Counted from the first letter of the stretch, positions 33,697-43,816 are shown. The stretch: DNA of 64,000 bases from CAWCDJ01 sp963778675 (GCA_963778675.1 CAVZVI010000011.1:1302001-1366000), one strand, 5' to 3'. Made by a program: numbers and translations. The notes: a model not told the origin generated them from the letters alone.

Positions 33697-36141
33697 ATGC
33701 TATCGACTACCTGGCAGGACGTCCGTTTCGCGCTGCGCAGCTTCGCGAACCAGCGCGGGTTTACCGCCGCGGTTGCCGTATCGATTGCCTTGGGGATCGC
33801 CGCGAACACCACGGTATTCACCATGGTGAATACGCTGCTGCTTGGGGAAATGCCGGTGCGCGACCCCACCCGGCTGGTTTCGTTCGCGAACAGCAGATCT
33901 TTCTCCTGGCTCGATTACGTGGACTATCGCGACCAGACGAAGTCCGTTTTCCAGGGGGTCTCGGCGCACTTCCCCCTGGTGCCGGCGAGCGTTGGCGGTA
34001 CGGGCGAACCAGAGCGGGTCTGGGGACAGATGGCCGATGCGGCGTACTTTTCGATGCTCGGCGTGCCGATGCAACTCGGGCGCGGCATCCTGCCGGAAGA
34101 GGATCAACCCGGCAAGAGCCCGGTGGTGGTGCTGAGCGATGCGCTCTGGCGCCGCCGGTTCGGCGCCGACCGCGGAATCCTGGGCCGCGACGTCATCCTG
34201 AACAACAGCAAGTACACGGTGGTCGGGGTGACAGCGCCGGGCTTCCACGGCATGGACCGCGGGTTTGTGAGCGAGTTCTGGGCGCCGCTGGCGATGGCCG
34301 ATCAACTGATGCCCGACATGCGGCCCGCGGACCTGCGCAAGCAGCGCAACGCCCAGTGGCTGATCCTGCTCGCCCGCCTGAACCCCGGCGCCAGCCGGGA
34401 GCAGGCAGTTACCGCCGTCAACACCGTGAAGCGCCGCCTCGAGCAGGAATACCGGAAGGGGGAAAAGCCCCGGCCGGCAATCACCCTCGGCAAAGCGGGT
34501 GCGCTGCCGGGAATCGAGGCGACGCAGGCGTTGGGCGCCGCAACAGTCATGATGACGGTGGTCGGACTCGTGCTGCTGATCGCCTGCGTGAACGTGGCCA
34601 GCCTGCTGTTGGCGCGCGCCACCGTCCGCCAGAGAGAGATCGGCGTGAGGCTGGCGATCGGCGCCGGGCGCTGGCGGCTGGTGCGCCAGCTGCTGACCGA
34701 GAGCGTGCTGCTGGCCCTGGTCGGGGCGTGCCTGGGCTTCGCGATCGCCGCGGCGGCGGTCCGCGCCATTGCCGGTTTCCGCCTTCCCTTCCCCATTCCC
34801 CTCGGGTTCGAGTTTCACATCGACCTGCGAGTGGCGCTGTTCACGGCCGCGCTCGCGGTGGCCACCGGGATCGCGTTCGGCCTCGCACCCGCGCTGCGCG
34901 CCACCCGCACCGACCTGGTGAGCGCGCTCAAGAACGAATCGCGGGCGCTCGGCCCCGGACGCCGCTTCGGGATCCGCAACATCCTGGTGCTGGTGCAGGT
35001 GTCGCTCTCGCTGGTGTTGCTGGTGGAAGCCGGACTGTTCCTGCGCAGCCTGCAGAACGCCTCTTCCGTCGACCTGGGCATGCGCACCAACGGCATCCTC
35101 ATGATGGCGGTCGACCCGAAGCTGCATCACTACTCGCCGGAGAAGTCGCGCCAGTTCGTAGCGCAGGTCCGGGAGCGCGTCTCGGCGTTGCCGGGCGTCA
35201 CCGCGGTGACGTTCGTCGACAGCATTCCGCTGAGCATCGGCGGCACGTCATTCGGGTTCAAGCAGCGGGGCGGCAAGGAGGAGACTTCGGCCGATGTCTA
35301 CACGGTGGGAGCCGGCTACTTCAACGCCCTGGGGATCCCGGTTCTCCGGGGCCGCGATTTCGACCTCCGCCGGGATACCGCCGCGGCCCTGATCATCAAC
35401 GAAGAGATGGCGCGCAAGATGTTTCCCGGCCAGGATCCCCTTGGCCAGGAGCTCGAGTGCGAAGGCCCTCCGGGCGCCGGAAAACAACAATACCAGGTGA
35501 TCGGGGTGGTGAAGAACTCCAAATCCCGGACGTTGGGCGAGGAGCGCGCCGCTGCCGCATACCTGTTCCTCGAGCCCAAGCCCGAGCAGGCCATGAGCTT
35601 CTACGGAATCACCGTAGTCGCTCGCAGCGCCGCCGCGCCTGGTCCGCTGGCCGCCGCCATGCGGAACGCGATTCACTCGCTCGATCCGAATCTGCCGGTC
35701 TTCAACACCGAGACGATGCAGGAGCATGTCGATAAGTCGCTGCTGCTGCCCCGGCTTTGCGCCACGCTGCTCGGAATCTTCGGAGCCGTGGGTGCGATCC
35801 TCGCCACGGTGGGCTTATACGGAGTGATGAGCTTCGCCACCCGCGCCAGGACTCGTGAGATCGGGATTCGCATGGCGTTGGGCGCGAGGCCCGGGCGGGT
35901 GCTCCGGCTGATCACCGGCCAGGGAATGCTTCTGCTGGGCATTGGGCTGGCGATCGGGGTCGGGCTTTCGCTGGCGCTCACGAGATTCACCGCCAGCCTG
36001 CTCTACGGCGTGAGTGCGACCGATGCCGTAACGTTCGTGGGAGTGCCGGCGCTGATGATCGCGGTGGGCGTGGTGGCCGTGCTGGTTCCGGCGCGCCGCG
36101 CGGCAAAGATCGAGCCGCTCGAAGCGCTGCACTACGAGTGA
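33697..36141 (+). CDS. ADOP-family permease (MacB/FtsX type), second copy
   Basis: 814 residues from the ATG at 33697 (AGGAAGG upstream); an open frame upstream is not coding. Same layout as the copy at 15853: WQDVRFALRSFANQRGF, MacB core, LIACVNVASLLLARATVRQ, REIGVRLAIGAGRWRLVRQL, second core, and a C-terminal REIGIRMALGARPGRVLRL block ending with PARRAAKIEPLEALHYE. No cognate ATPase is adjacent. Divergent from the phosphoesterase gene with 93 bases between. Confidence 0.92.
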   Translation: MLSTTWQDVRFALRSFANQRGFTAAVAVSIALGIAANTTVFTMVNTLLLGEMPVRDPTRLVSFANSRSFSWLDYVDYRDQTKSVFQGVSAHFPLVPASVGGTGEPERVWGQMADAAYFSMLGVPMQLGRGILPEEDQPGKSPVVVLSDALWRRRFGADRGILGRDVILNNSKYTVVGVTAPGFHGMDRGFVSEFWAPLAMADQLMPDMRPADLRKQRNAQWLILLARLNPGASREQAVTAVNTVKRRLEQEYRKGEKPRPAITLGKAGALPGIEATQALGAATVMMTVVGLVLLIACVNVASLLLARATVRQREIGVRLAIGAGRWRLVRQLLTESVLLALVGACLGFAIAAAAVRAIAGFRLPFPIPLGFEFHIDLRVALFTAALAVATGIAFGLAPALRATRTDLVSALKNESRALGPGRRFGIRNILVLVQVSLSLVLLVEAGLFLRSLQNASSVDLGMRTNGILMMAVDPKLHHYSPEKSRQFVAQVRERVSALPGVTAVTFVDSIPLSIGGTSFGFKQRGGKEETSADVYTVGAGYFNALGIPVLRGRDFDLRRDTAAALIINEEMARKMFPGQDPLGQELECEGPPGAGKQQYQVIGVVKNSKSRTLGEERAAAAYLFLEPKPEQAMSFYGITVVARSAAAPGPLAAAMRNAIHSLDPNLPVFNTETMQEHVDKSLLLPRLCATLLGIFGAVGAILATVGLYGVMSFATRARTREIGIRMALGARPGRVLRLITGQGMLLLGIGLAIGVGLSLALTRFTASLLYGVSATDAVTFVGVPALMIAVGVVAVLVPARRAAKIEPLEALHYE

Positions 36142-36187
36142 TCAAGCAGACAAGGCACGTGGGCAGGCCGGGAGGCCTACCCTACCG

Positions 36188-37684
36188 TTATTGCACCGGC
36201 CCAGTGCCTAGGATAGAACTGACGGCGGGACTTCCCACGGCTTCCTGAAACACCGTGGCGAAAAAATCGCGCGAAGTGGGCGAGCAGCCGATGTGCAGCG
36301 TGGCGCGGCCGTCTTCAACAAACCCGAGGTAGCCGTCCCAGCCCAGATCGTTGAGCACGAAGCGCAGGCATTCCAGTTCCTTGCTAGGGAGCGTCGAGTA
36401 GTCGATATCGAACACCTGGCCGGAACAGTGGGCCTCGCCTTCACGCGCGCCCGTCAGCTTCACGAAATCTTCCGGCTCTACCAGCGAGGTGACCTCCAGC
36501 GGGCGGAATTGCCCGGCGCTCTCACCCATGGCCAGATACAGCCTGCGAGTTTCGTATGCGATATAGGTCAGCGCTCCGAGCGCCGCGGGCGAGGCCTGCT
36601 CGAAGTAGACCAGGTCGGACGGCGTGTCCGGCGAGATCCGCAGTGTGTATCCGTAGTAGTCCGGCCGGTCGATCGCTTTCGCGAGCCTTCTGCCCTGGTC
36701 GGCCCGGATGTCGTCGCAGTTGCGGAAGACCATGTCGGCGCGCTTCAGCCACACCGAGAGCCGGTGCGGTGCGCGCTCCGAGCCCGTCGTGAAATCGCTG
36801 CGGAACTCGGCGGCCAGCGAAGCGAACTCCGAAGGGTCGCTCCGGTAAAGCGCCAGCAACTGTTCGGCGCGCTTCACACGGAAATAATAGGTCGGCGACC
36901 AGTCGCGCTCCATCTCCTGCTGGATGGCTTCGTACAGGTTGTGATTCCAGGCGGGGCTTGAAGAAAAGAACATGCGGGCCACGCTGAGGTCGTTGTACGG
37001 AATTCCTCGGGCGCTCCGTGTCAGATTCATCATCTGGGTGACGCATCCCTGGCCGCAGTGGTAGGCGAAGATAGCCCAGTCACGGCCGCCGAATTTCTGC
37101 TCCATGCCCGCCAGATACCTGGCCGCGGCCGGGATGGCGCGCGAGGGCGTCAGACGGTCGTCCCGCACGGTGACATAATACGGCGTGCGATGAGTGACGG
37201 TGCGGTACCGCGCCTTCCGGCCTTTTCTCCTGCTGGTGACCAGCACCCTTTGCCGCGTGACGTGGTATCGTTTGCGCTGCACCAGTCTGAGCCCCATGAC
37301 GCGCGCCGTGGCAGCCGATATCTGCATAATGCCTTTCGGCCCCGCGGGACTCTCGGCCCTGGCATCGCCCCAGCTTTCCAGGTAGGCGATGGCCTCGATC
37401 AAGGTCGCCGGCAGACCGCTCGACCTCGCGGCGGAGCGGAAAATCGATTGCAGGCGTCGATCGCCGGTGATGCGTCTTGCCCCGGGGAGGGCCTGGGGAT
37501 CACGCAGAATACTGAAGGTTTGGGATTGGATCATCAGGTTCGCGCGCGCTTCGAGGAGCTCCGGAGAGATCCCGTCGCGTGCGACTCCGATGCCCGCGAT
37601 CTGGTGCTCCGGAACAAAATAGTCCGGAGTTGCAGCCTCACCAGTGGCGATGAGGCTCACAAGGAGGAGGGGCGCAAATTTCAT
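36188..37684 (-). CDS. Exported lytic transglycosylase with M15-peptidase-like C-terminus
   Basis: 498 residues. Signal peptide to about residue 18. A SLT-type domain at about 80-220: catalytic Glu103 in AIAYLESWGD, then GPKGIMQISAATARVMGL and IFAYHCGQG. The domain is interrupted by a basic Arg/Lys-rich loop (about 135-180). Near the C-terminus HCSGQVFDID (His419, Asp426) and LHIGC (His464) recall the zinc ligands of M15/VanY-type peptidases. If so the enzyme would cut both glycan and peptide bonds of peptidoglycan. The SLT call is firm; the M15 call is tentative. Confidence 0.82.
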   Translation of the reverse strand: MKFAPLLLVSLIATGEAATPDYFVPEHQIAGIGVARDGISPELLEARANLMIQSQTFSILRDPQALPGARRITGDRRLQSIFRSAARSSGLPATLIEAIAYLESWGDARAESPAGPKGIMQISAATARVMGLRLVQRKRYHVTRQRVLVTSRRKGRKARYRTVTHRTPYYVTVRDDRLTPSRAIPAAARYLAGMEQKFGGRDWAIFAYHCGQGCVTQMMNLTRSARGIPYNDLSVARMFFSSSPAWNHNLYEAIQQEMERDWSPTYYFRVKRAEQLLALYRSDPSEFASLAAEFRSDFTTGSERAPHRLSVWLKRADMVFRNCDDIRADQGRRLAKAIDRPDYYGYTLRISPDTPSDLVYFEQASPAALGALTYIAYETRRLYLAMGESAGQFRPLEVTSLVEPEDFVKLTGAREGEAHCSGQVFDIDYSTLPSKELECLRFVLNDLGWDGYLGFVEDGRATLHIGCSPTSRDFFATVFQEAVGSPAVSSILGTGPVQ

Positions 37685-37808
37685 TCCTTAAGATCCAGTG
37701 TAATGCAGCAAGCTGCAGAACACGATATTAGGACGCGGGAAAACGGTAAAACGATACGCCGGGCGCCGCGGGATTTGTCGATGGCTCTACAGATTCGCCG
37801 GAAATTGT

Positions 37809-38426
37809 TTAAAGGCCTTCCAGCATGTGCCCCATCTTTTCTTTCTTCGTGCGGAGATAGGCCTCGCGCGTATCGAGCACGTCGGCCAGGCAGGGTACCC
37901 GCTCCACCACTTTGACGCCGGCATCTTCGGCGGCGCGCACTTTTTCGGGATTGTTCGAGAGCAGCCGGATCTCTTTCAAACCGAAATATTGCAGAATCGC
38001 GCCGGGCAGTTCGTAGCTGCGCAGGTCCGGGTCGAAACCGAGGCGTTCGTTGGCCTCCACCGTATCGGCTCCCGCGTCCTGCAGTTCGTAGGCGCGCAGC
38101 TTGTTGAGAAGTCCGATGCCCCGCCCTTCCTGGTGCTCGTAAATCAGCAGCCCCCGCCCCTCGGCGGCGATCGTCTTGAGCGCAATCTCCAGTTGGGCGC
38201 GGCAGTCGCACCGCAGGCTGTGGAAAACGTCACCGGTCAGACACTGGGAGTGAATGCGGACCAGGGGAGGGCCGCCTTCTTCGAGCGAACCCATCTTGAG
38301 TACGACCGCCTCTTCGAGGCGCCCGTCATCCCGGCCTTCGAAGCCGTAGATCCGGAAGAAGCCGAACTGGGATGGAAAATCCGCTTCGGCCACTTTCGCA
38401 AGCCGCAGCGCCGTGGAATTCTTCAT
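37809..38426 (-). CDS. ribA: GTP cyclohydrolase II
   Basis: First committed step of riboflavin synthesis from GTP. 205 residues. Zinc ligands in GDVFHSLRCDCRAQLE, the GTP-binding RIHSQCLTGD and YEHQEGRGIGL, and the C-terminal RLLSNNPEK. Stand-alone RibA without the usual RibB fusion and with no other rib genes or FMN riboswitch visible nearby. It faces the LytS kinase gene across about 50 bases. Confidence 0.95.
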   Translation of the reverse strand: MKNSTALRLAKVAEADFPSQFGFFRIYGFEGRDDGRLEEAVVLKMGSLEEGGPPLVRIHSQCLTGDVFHSLRCDCRAQLEIALKTIAAEGRGLLIYEHQEGRGIGLLNKLRAYELQDAGADTVEANERLGFDPDLRSYELPGAILQYFGLKEIRLLSNNPEKVRAAEDAGVKVVERVPCLADVLDTREAYLRTKKEKMGHMLEGL

Positions 38427-38478
38427 TGCCTGGCTTTGGGAACCTTAGTCCCTCCATTATAATGGCTTGCGACAGCGA

Positions 38479-39801
38479 ATGTTGGAACATTACCTGGTCC
38501 CCCTGCTGCTCAAGCTGGGCGTGATGGCCTCCATCGCGAGCGTACTGGCGCGGTCCAACACGTTCAAGTCGATGCTGATGATGGAGAACCGCACGCTGAA
38601 CCAGCGGCTGGCGCTCTCATTGTGGCTTTCCGTAGTCTTCGCCGCCAGCGTCGCAACACGAGTGCTGGTTCCCGCCTACCGCGCCGCCGACCTGGGAATG
38701 GAAGGCAGCCTGCTCGCCGGGATCCTGGGGGGATATGTCACCGGGCTCCTTTCCGGCGTGCTGATCGCGCTCCCGGCGGTATTCGGCCATGAGCACATGA
38801 CCATGCCGCTGCTGGCCGGCATCGGCGTCTTCGGCGGGGTGCTGCGCGACCTGGCCTCAGACCCGGAAGAGATCTGGCGTTTTTCCCCGCTGCCCGACCT
38901 GAACATCTACCGGTTCTTCAAGGAGAGCCAGAACTACCGGCGGGCCTCGTTTCACCTGCTGCTGTTCGCGGGAATTTTGGTGGCGGAAGCCCTGCGCCGC
39001 GGACTGATTCACTTTTCGGCGCAGGGAGACGTGTTCGATCTCACGCGTCCGCTGCCGGGTGAGCCGTCTCCCCATCCCCTGGCGATCGCGGCCGTTTATC
39101 TCGCAACACTGCTTTCGGTAGCCATCCCGCTCAAAATCTGGAACAGCGCGCGCAACGAGAAAAAGCTCGAAGAGCAGGGCCGGCTGCTGGTGGAAGCGCG
39201 CCTGGCGGCCCTCACCAGCCAGATCAATCCGCATTTTCTGTTCAATACCCTCAATTCGGTGTCTTCGTTGATCAGGACCAATCCGAATGAAGCCCGCGTC
39301 ATGGTGGTCCGGCTCTCCAAAGTGCTGCGCCGCCTGCTGCGCAAACACGAGAACTTCAGCACGCTTCGCGACGAGCTGAGTTTTATCGAGGATTACCTTT
39401 CGATCGAAGTGGTGCGATTCGGCGACAAACTGCGATTCGAAAAGGACGTGGCGGATGATACGCTGGATATGCTCGTACCGAGTATGTTGTTACAGCCGCT
39501 GGTGGAGAATTCCATCAAGCATGGCTTGAGCAGCAAAGTGGAAGGAGGAACGATCCGCATTGAGACGCGCCGCCACGATTCCAAGCTGCACCTGCTGGTG
39601 GAGGATGACGGGGTCGGGATACCCGAAGCCAAGCTCTCCAGCGTTCTCGACCACGGTATTGGTGTCAGCAACGTGAACGAGCGTCTGAAGGTGCTGTTCG
39701 GCAACCAGTACCGCATGTGGATCGACAGCCAGCCTGGCCGGGGTACCCGCATCCAGATCGATGTGCCCGAATTGCAGACGGACATGGCGGCGGTTTCGTG
39801 A
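38479..39801 (+). CDS. LytS-type sensor histidine kinase
   Basis: 440 residues from ATG 38479; an in-frame TTG four codons earlier is possible. N-terminal 5TM-5TMR_LYT-like membrane region (several helices to about residue 230, with GMEGSLLAGILGGYVTGLLSG), then a His_kinase domain with LTSQINPHFLFNTLNSVSSL (the phosphorylated His in NPHFLFN) and a HATPase with NSIKHGLSSKVEGG and EDDGVGIPEA. Such kinases normally pair with a LytTR-type regulator, which is not adjacent. Instead the stop overlaps the following methyltransferase start (GTGA). Confidence 0.9.
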   Translation: MLEHYLVPLLLKLGVMASIASVLARSNTFKSMLMMENRTLNQRLALSLWLSVVFAASVATRVLVPAYRAADLGMEGSLLAGILGGYVTGLLSGVLIALPAVFGHEHMTMPLLAGIGVFGGVLRDLASDPEEIWRFSPLPDLNIYRFFKESQNYRRASFHLLLFAGILVAEALRRGLIHFSAQGDVFDLTRPLPGEPSPHPLAIAAVYLATLLSVAIPLKIWNSARNEKKLEEQGRLLVEARLAALTSQINPHFLFNTLNSVSSLIRTNPNEARVMVVRLSKVLRRLLRKHENFSTLRDELSFIEDYLSIEVVRFGDKLRFEKDVADDTLDMLVPSMLLQPLVENSIKHGLSSKVEGGTIRIETRRHDSKLHLLVEDDGVGIPEAKLSSVLDHGIGVSNVNERLKVLFGNQYRMWIDSQPGRGTRIQIDVPELQTDMAAVS

Positions 39802-40508
39802 GTTTAGCCCAGGAGAATGGCTTGAATAGAACCGAAGAATCCGTGGGGGCTTGGCCCATTAACGGTTTGCCAGCAACCTTGACCGAACGAACCCGGCGTG
39901 TTTATGACCGGTTGGCGGCGGTTTACCCGGTTTCCACCATGCTCTTCCATTCCCGCGCGCACCGCTGTGCGCTGGAGGCCTCGGGGCTTCGGGATGGCAT
40001 GAAGGTCCTCGAAGTCGCTACCGGCAGCGGTGAGATGTTCCGCCGGCTGGTGAAGGCCAACCGCAGCGGGGCCACCGTGGGAGTGGACCTTTCCCCGAAC
40101 ATGGCGGCCCGCACGCAGCGCGCGGCGAGGCACCGGTTTCCGGGCACGCGAACCGATTGCCAGGCCGTGGACGCGCGCCACATGCCGTTCCGCAGCGAGA
40201 GCTTCGATGCGATCTTCTGCTGCTACCTGCTCGAGTTGCTCTCGAACGAGGACATCGTGAGCACTCTCCGCGAATTCCGCCGGATCCTGCGGGACCGCGG
40301 CAGCCTGACCCTGGTGCTCATCGGACAGAACACCGAGGTGTTCAACGCGGTCTACAAAGTGCTCGGGAGAGTCGCGCCGGCGTTCTGGGGCCGGCAGATC
40401 GAGCAGCGCGTGCCGCAACTCATCGAGGCAGTCCGCTTCGAAGTGCTGCACGACCGCACGGTGCGCCAGATCTTCTACCCGTCGCGCGTGCTCGTGGCGC
40501 GCAAGTAA
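39798..40508 (+). CDS. Class I SAM-dependent methyltransferase, UbiE/Methyltransf_11-like
   Basis: Up to 236 residues. Motif I VLEVATGSGEMFRRL, GVDLSPNMAARTQ, and FDAIFCCYLLELLSNED. The GTG at 39798 overlaps the kinase stop; a TTG at 39822 with AGGAG six bases upstream is an equally good start. The 3' end overlaps the convergent hybrid kinase gene by 34 bases. Substrate unknown; the shape is that of small-molecule or quinone methyltransferases. Confidence 0.82.
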   Translation: MSLAQENGLNRTEESVGAWPINGLPATLTERTRRVYDRLAAVYPVSTMLFHSRAHRCALEASGLRDGMKVLEVATGSGEMFRRLVKANRSGATVGVDLSPNMAARTQRAARHRFPGTRTDCQAVDARHMPFRSESFDAIFCCYLLELLSNEDIVSTLREFRRILRDRGSLTLVLIGQNTEVFNAVYKVLGRVAPAFWGRQIEQRVPQLIEAVRFEVLHDRTVRQIFYPSRVLVARK

Positions 40509-43243
40509 CCGGGTTCGGGAAGCCACTTCGCAAGCACCTCCGCGAGCAGGCACAGTTCGACGGGCTTCGAAAGATAGTCGCTCATCCCTTCGCGGATGCA
40601 ACGCTCCCGATCGCCCGCCATGGCATCGGCAGTAACGGCGACGATCGGAAGGCCCAGAGTTCCCGACCCGCGAATGCGTCGCGTCGCTTCGAAGCCGTCC
40701 ATCCCCGGCATCTGGCAGTCCATCAGCACCAGGTCGAAGTTCTCCCGCTCCAGGGCTTCGACCGCTTCAGCGCCGCTGGCGACGGCGCGGGCCTGGCACC
40801 CGAGCTTCTCGAGCTGCGCCAGGAGTAGGCGCCGGTTGATCGGATGATCCTCCGCCACCAGGATGCGCGCACCCGGCCGCACCCCCGCCAACCTCCCCGG
40901 CGCCTGGATGCCCTCCGGCCCCTCCATTGCGGGCGCCGGCCCCGGCTCAGCCGGCACATCAAATACCGCGGTGAACCAGAATGTGGAGCCTTCCCCCACC
41001 CGGCTGTCGAATCCGATCCTCCCGCCCATCACCTCGACCAGTTGCTTGGAGATCGACAGCCCCAGGCCCGTCCCGCCATACTTGCGTGTGGTGGATGCGT
41101 CCGCCTGAACAAAAGGCGAGAACAACGCGTCGGCCTGGTCCGGCCGAATCCCGATACCCGTGTCCGAGATGGCGATGCGCAGCGTCGCCGTGCCGCCCTC
41201 CCGGCTCTCGAGCCCTACCTGTACCGCTACTTCGCCGCGTTCGGTGAACTTGATGGCATTGGCGGCCAGGTTGAGCAGAATCTGGTGTAGACGGTGGGGA
41301 TCGCCGCGCAGAAGCGAGGGGGTCTCCGGGGCCGCCCGCCAGCTAAAAGCAAGTCCCTTGGCTTTCGCCTGGCCGGCCAGGGTCTCCATGGCGTCACCGA
41401 CGGTGCGGCGCAGGTCAAAGTCCTCGTGCAAAAGCGTGATCTTCCGAGCCTCAATCTTGGACAGGTCGAGGATGTCGTCAATGAGAGCCAGCAGCGTGCG
41501 CCCACAGGTCTGAATCACGCCGGCATATTCACGTTGCTCCGACGTGAGGTCCGTATCCAACAACAACTGCAGCATGCCGATCACGCCATTCATGGGCGTG
41601 CGGATTTCGTGGCTCATGTTGGCCAGGAAGCGGCTCTTCGCCAGGTTGGCGGCATCCGCCGCCTCGCGCGCGCGGACCAGCGCCTCTTCGTAGCGCTTCC
41701 GCTCGGTGATATCCTCGGCGATTCCCGCCACGCGAATCAGCCGTCCGGACTGGTCGCAAACGGGAAATCCCCGGTCCCGGATCCACTTCTCCTGGCCGTC
41801 GGGCGTCCGGATGCGGTATTCCGAGCCAAGATTCGCTCCGGCCATCTGCCTCTCGAACAACCGGTGCGCGCGAGCCCGGTCATCCGGGTGGATGGCTTCC
41901 AGCCAGTCCATCGGGTTCCGGTAAAGGCTTTCGCAGGGACGGCCCCAAATCTGTTCATAGGCAGGACTGACATACAGGATCTCCGTGGCGTCCGGGTTCA
42001 TCATCCAGAAGACTTCGCGAATGTTCTCGGCCAGCTGGCGGAACTTCTCTTCGCCGCGGCGAATGGCATCCTCCGCATCCTTCCGCTCGGTGATGTCCAG
42101 GCTGAGGCCGACGTGACCCAGGAACCCGCCTGCCGGCGACAAGCGCGGCTCCGCGTACGACGCGAGCCACCGCCACTCCCCATCGCCGCGCCGGACCCGC
42201 GCTTCGCCACGGAAAGGGCTGTGCTCTTCGACCGCACGCAGAAACTCCTCGATGTAAGCCGGGCCATCGTCCGGGTGAAGAAGCGGCTGCCACCCGCCCC
42301 CCTCCACCTGTTCGTAAGTCGTCCCGAAAAACTCCTGGTATGTCCGGTTGACGAATCGAACTCCGCCCTCGGCGTTGGTCACCCACATCAAGGTCGGGCA
42401 GCTATCGGCCATGATTCGGAAGCGGTCTTCACTTTCACGCAGTGCTTCCTCCGCCTGTTTTCTCTCCGTGATGTTCCGGATGATGGCCGCGATAGCCACC
42501 ACTTCCCCGGCGAAATTCGGGATGGAATTCGCGGTGACCGATACACTGACCCTGCTCCCGTCTTTCCGTACCAGAACATCCTCGCGGTGGCAGCCGCCTT
42601 TGGCCTTCAACACCTGCTCGAGGAACGGCGCTACCTCATTGTGATGCTCGGGTGCGATCAGCATCGCCACGCTGCGCCCGATGGCCTCTTCGGCGGAGTA
42701 TCCCAGGAGAGCCTGCGCGCCGCGGTTCCAGGTGAGGATAATCCCGGCTGGCGTATTGGCGACAATGGCATCTTCCGAGCACTCCACAATCGACGCCAGA
42801 AATCGTTGGGCCTCTTCGGCCGCCCGGCGCTCGGTCAGGTCCTGTTTGATCGCCATGTAGCTGACAATTTCGCCGTGCGAGCCCCGAACCGGCATGATTC
42901 TCATCTCTTCGGTGTAAAAGGTCCCGTTTTTCCGGCGGTTAATCAACTCTCCGTGCCAGACCCCTCCGGAGGTCACGACATCCCAGAGTTCTTTGTAGAA
43001 CTCAGGCGATTGACGGCCCGAGTTGAGAATGCGCGGGTATTGTCCGACCGCTTCCTCGCGGCTATACCCCGTCATCGCAGTGAAAGCCAGGTTCACGTAC
43101 TGAATTTTCCCGGTAGTATCCGTGATGACGACGGCATCGGTGGACTCCTCAACGGCTGCGACCGACCCGGCGCGCTCGACATCAGCCGGACGGACGGACG
43201 GCATCCGGGCGACAATCGAGCGGGAATAAGTCTCCTGCGGCAA
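40475..43243 (-). CDS. Hybrid sensor histidine kinase with four PAS domains and a receiver
   Basis: 922 residues, no membrane segment, so cytoplasmic. Four PAS/PAC modules in tandem at about 28-140, 145-265, 270-395 and 398-520 (each closes with a DLTER- or DITERK-type motif). HisKA at about 535-600 with MSHEIRTPMNGVIGML, HATPase with LANMSH-linked NAIKFTERGEV and GTGLGLSISKQLVEVM, and a C-terminal receiver with phosphoacceptor Asp in DLVLMDCQMPGMDG. No separate output protein is adjacent. Signal unknown. Confidence 0.93.
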   Translation of the reverse strand: MPQETYSRSIVARMPSVRPADVERAGSVAAVEESTDAVVITDTTGKIQYVNLAFTAMTGYSREEAVGQYPRILNSGRQSPEFYKELWDVVTSGGVWHGELINRRKNGTFYTEEMRIMPVRGSHGEIVSYMAIKQDLTERRAAEEAQRFLASIVECSEDAIVANTPAGIILTWNRGAQALLGYSAEEAIGRSVAMLIAPEHHNEVAPFLEQVLKAKGGCHREDVLVRKDGSRVSVSVTANSIPNFAGEVVAIAAIIRNITERKQAEEALRESEDRFRIMADSCPTLMWVTNAEGGVRFVNRTYQEFFGTTYEQVEGGGWQPLLHPDDGPAYIEEFLRAVEEHSPFRGEARVRRGDGEWRWLASYAEPRLSPAGGFLGHVGLSLDITERKDAEDAIRRGEEKFRQLAENIREVFWMMNPDATEILYVSPAYEQIWGRPCESLYRNPMDWLEAIHPDDRARAHRLFERQMAGANLGSEYRIRTPDGQEKWIRDRGFPVCDQSGRLIRVAGIAEDITERKRYEEALVRAREAADAANLAKSRFLANMSHEIRTPMNGVIGMLQLLLDTDLTSEQREYAGVIQTCGRTLLALIDDILDLSKIEARKITLLHEDFDLRRTVGDAMETLAGQAKAKGLAFSWRAAPETPSLLRGDPHRLHQILLNLAANAIKFTERGEVAVQVGLESREGGTATLRIAISDTGIGIRPDQADALFSPFVQADASTTRKYGGTGLGLSISKQLVEVMGGRIGFDSRVGEGSTFWFTAVFDVPAEPGPAPAMEGPEGIQAPGRLAGVRPGARILVAEDHPINRRLLLAQLEKLGCQARAVASGAEAVEALERENFDLVLMDCQMPGMDGFEATRRIRGSGTLGLPIVAVTADAMAGDRERCIREGMSDYLSKPVELCLLAEVLAKWLPEPGYLRATSTRDG

Positions 43244-43372
43244 CGACGCACCTCTGAGGTGGAGACCTCATCTCCGCATATCGGCCAACGGGGCGTCGCG
43301 CTTTACGACTGGGCCGGCGCCTAGCCCCGCGTCCGCCCAATCGGCTCAGTTGCGGAGCAGCGAAAGCCCGGG

Positions 43373-43816
43373 TTACTGCTTCACGAAGCTGTACTTCTCC
43401 GCGGGTTTGTTCGGCGGCACGATGTGAATCACTTCCATGGTGAGTTTGCTGCCGTCCGGCGACCTCGTCAGGCGGCGCTTCGTCACAGCATCGTCCCCGT
43501 GGGTCTGAATCACGACCAGCACGGGGCCGTTGTACCAGAGGGAAAATGCGCCTTCCTTGAGCTTGCATTCCTTGCCCATCGTGTTGCACTGGATGTCGAT
43601 CTTCTTCTCTTTTCCGTCGGGAGTCGCCTGGTTGTCTGCAATCGTAACGCGGTCCTCCGACTGGTGAATGAGGAGCGTCTCCGATTGCAACTTTTCCTCT
43701 CCGGGCTGGCTATTCGCAAGGTCCAGCTTCCAGGTACCATTCAGGTCGGGGCGGTCCGCAGCGGCTGCGGCGGTCCCCAACGTCAGCAGCGCCAGACAGA
43801 ACCAATTCCGCATCAT
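43373..43816 (-). CDS. Secreted lipocalin-like small protein
   Basis: 147 residues. Signal peptide MMRNWFCLALLTLGTAAAA, then a beta-rich domain beginning with DLNGTWKLDLANSQPGEE, a start typical of secreted lipocalin-like families common in Acidobacteriota. AGGAG lies eight bases before the ATG. No enzymatic motif. It stands alone between the hybrid kinase and an SDR. Confidence 0.7.
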   Translation of the reverse strand: MMRNWFCLALLTLGTAAAAADRPDLNGTWKLDLANSQPGEEKLQSETLLIHQSEDRVTIADNQATPDGKEKKIDIQCNTMGKECKLKEGAFSLWYNGPVLVVIQTHGDDAVTKRRLTRSPDGSKLTMEVIHIVPPNKPAEKYSFVKQ

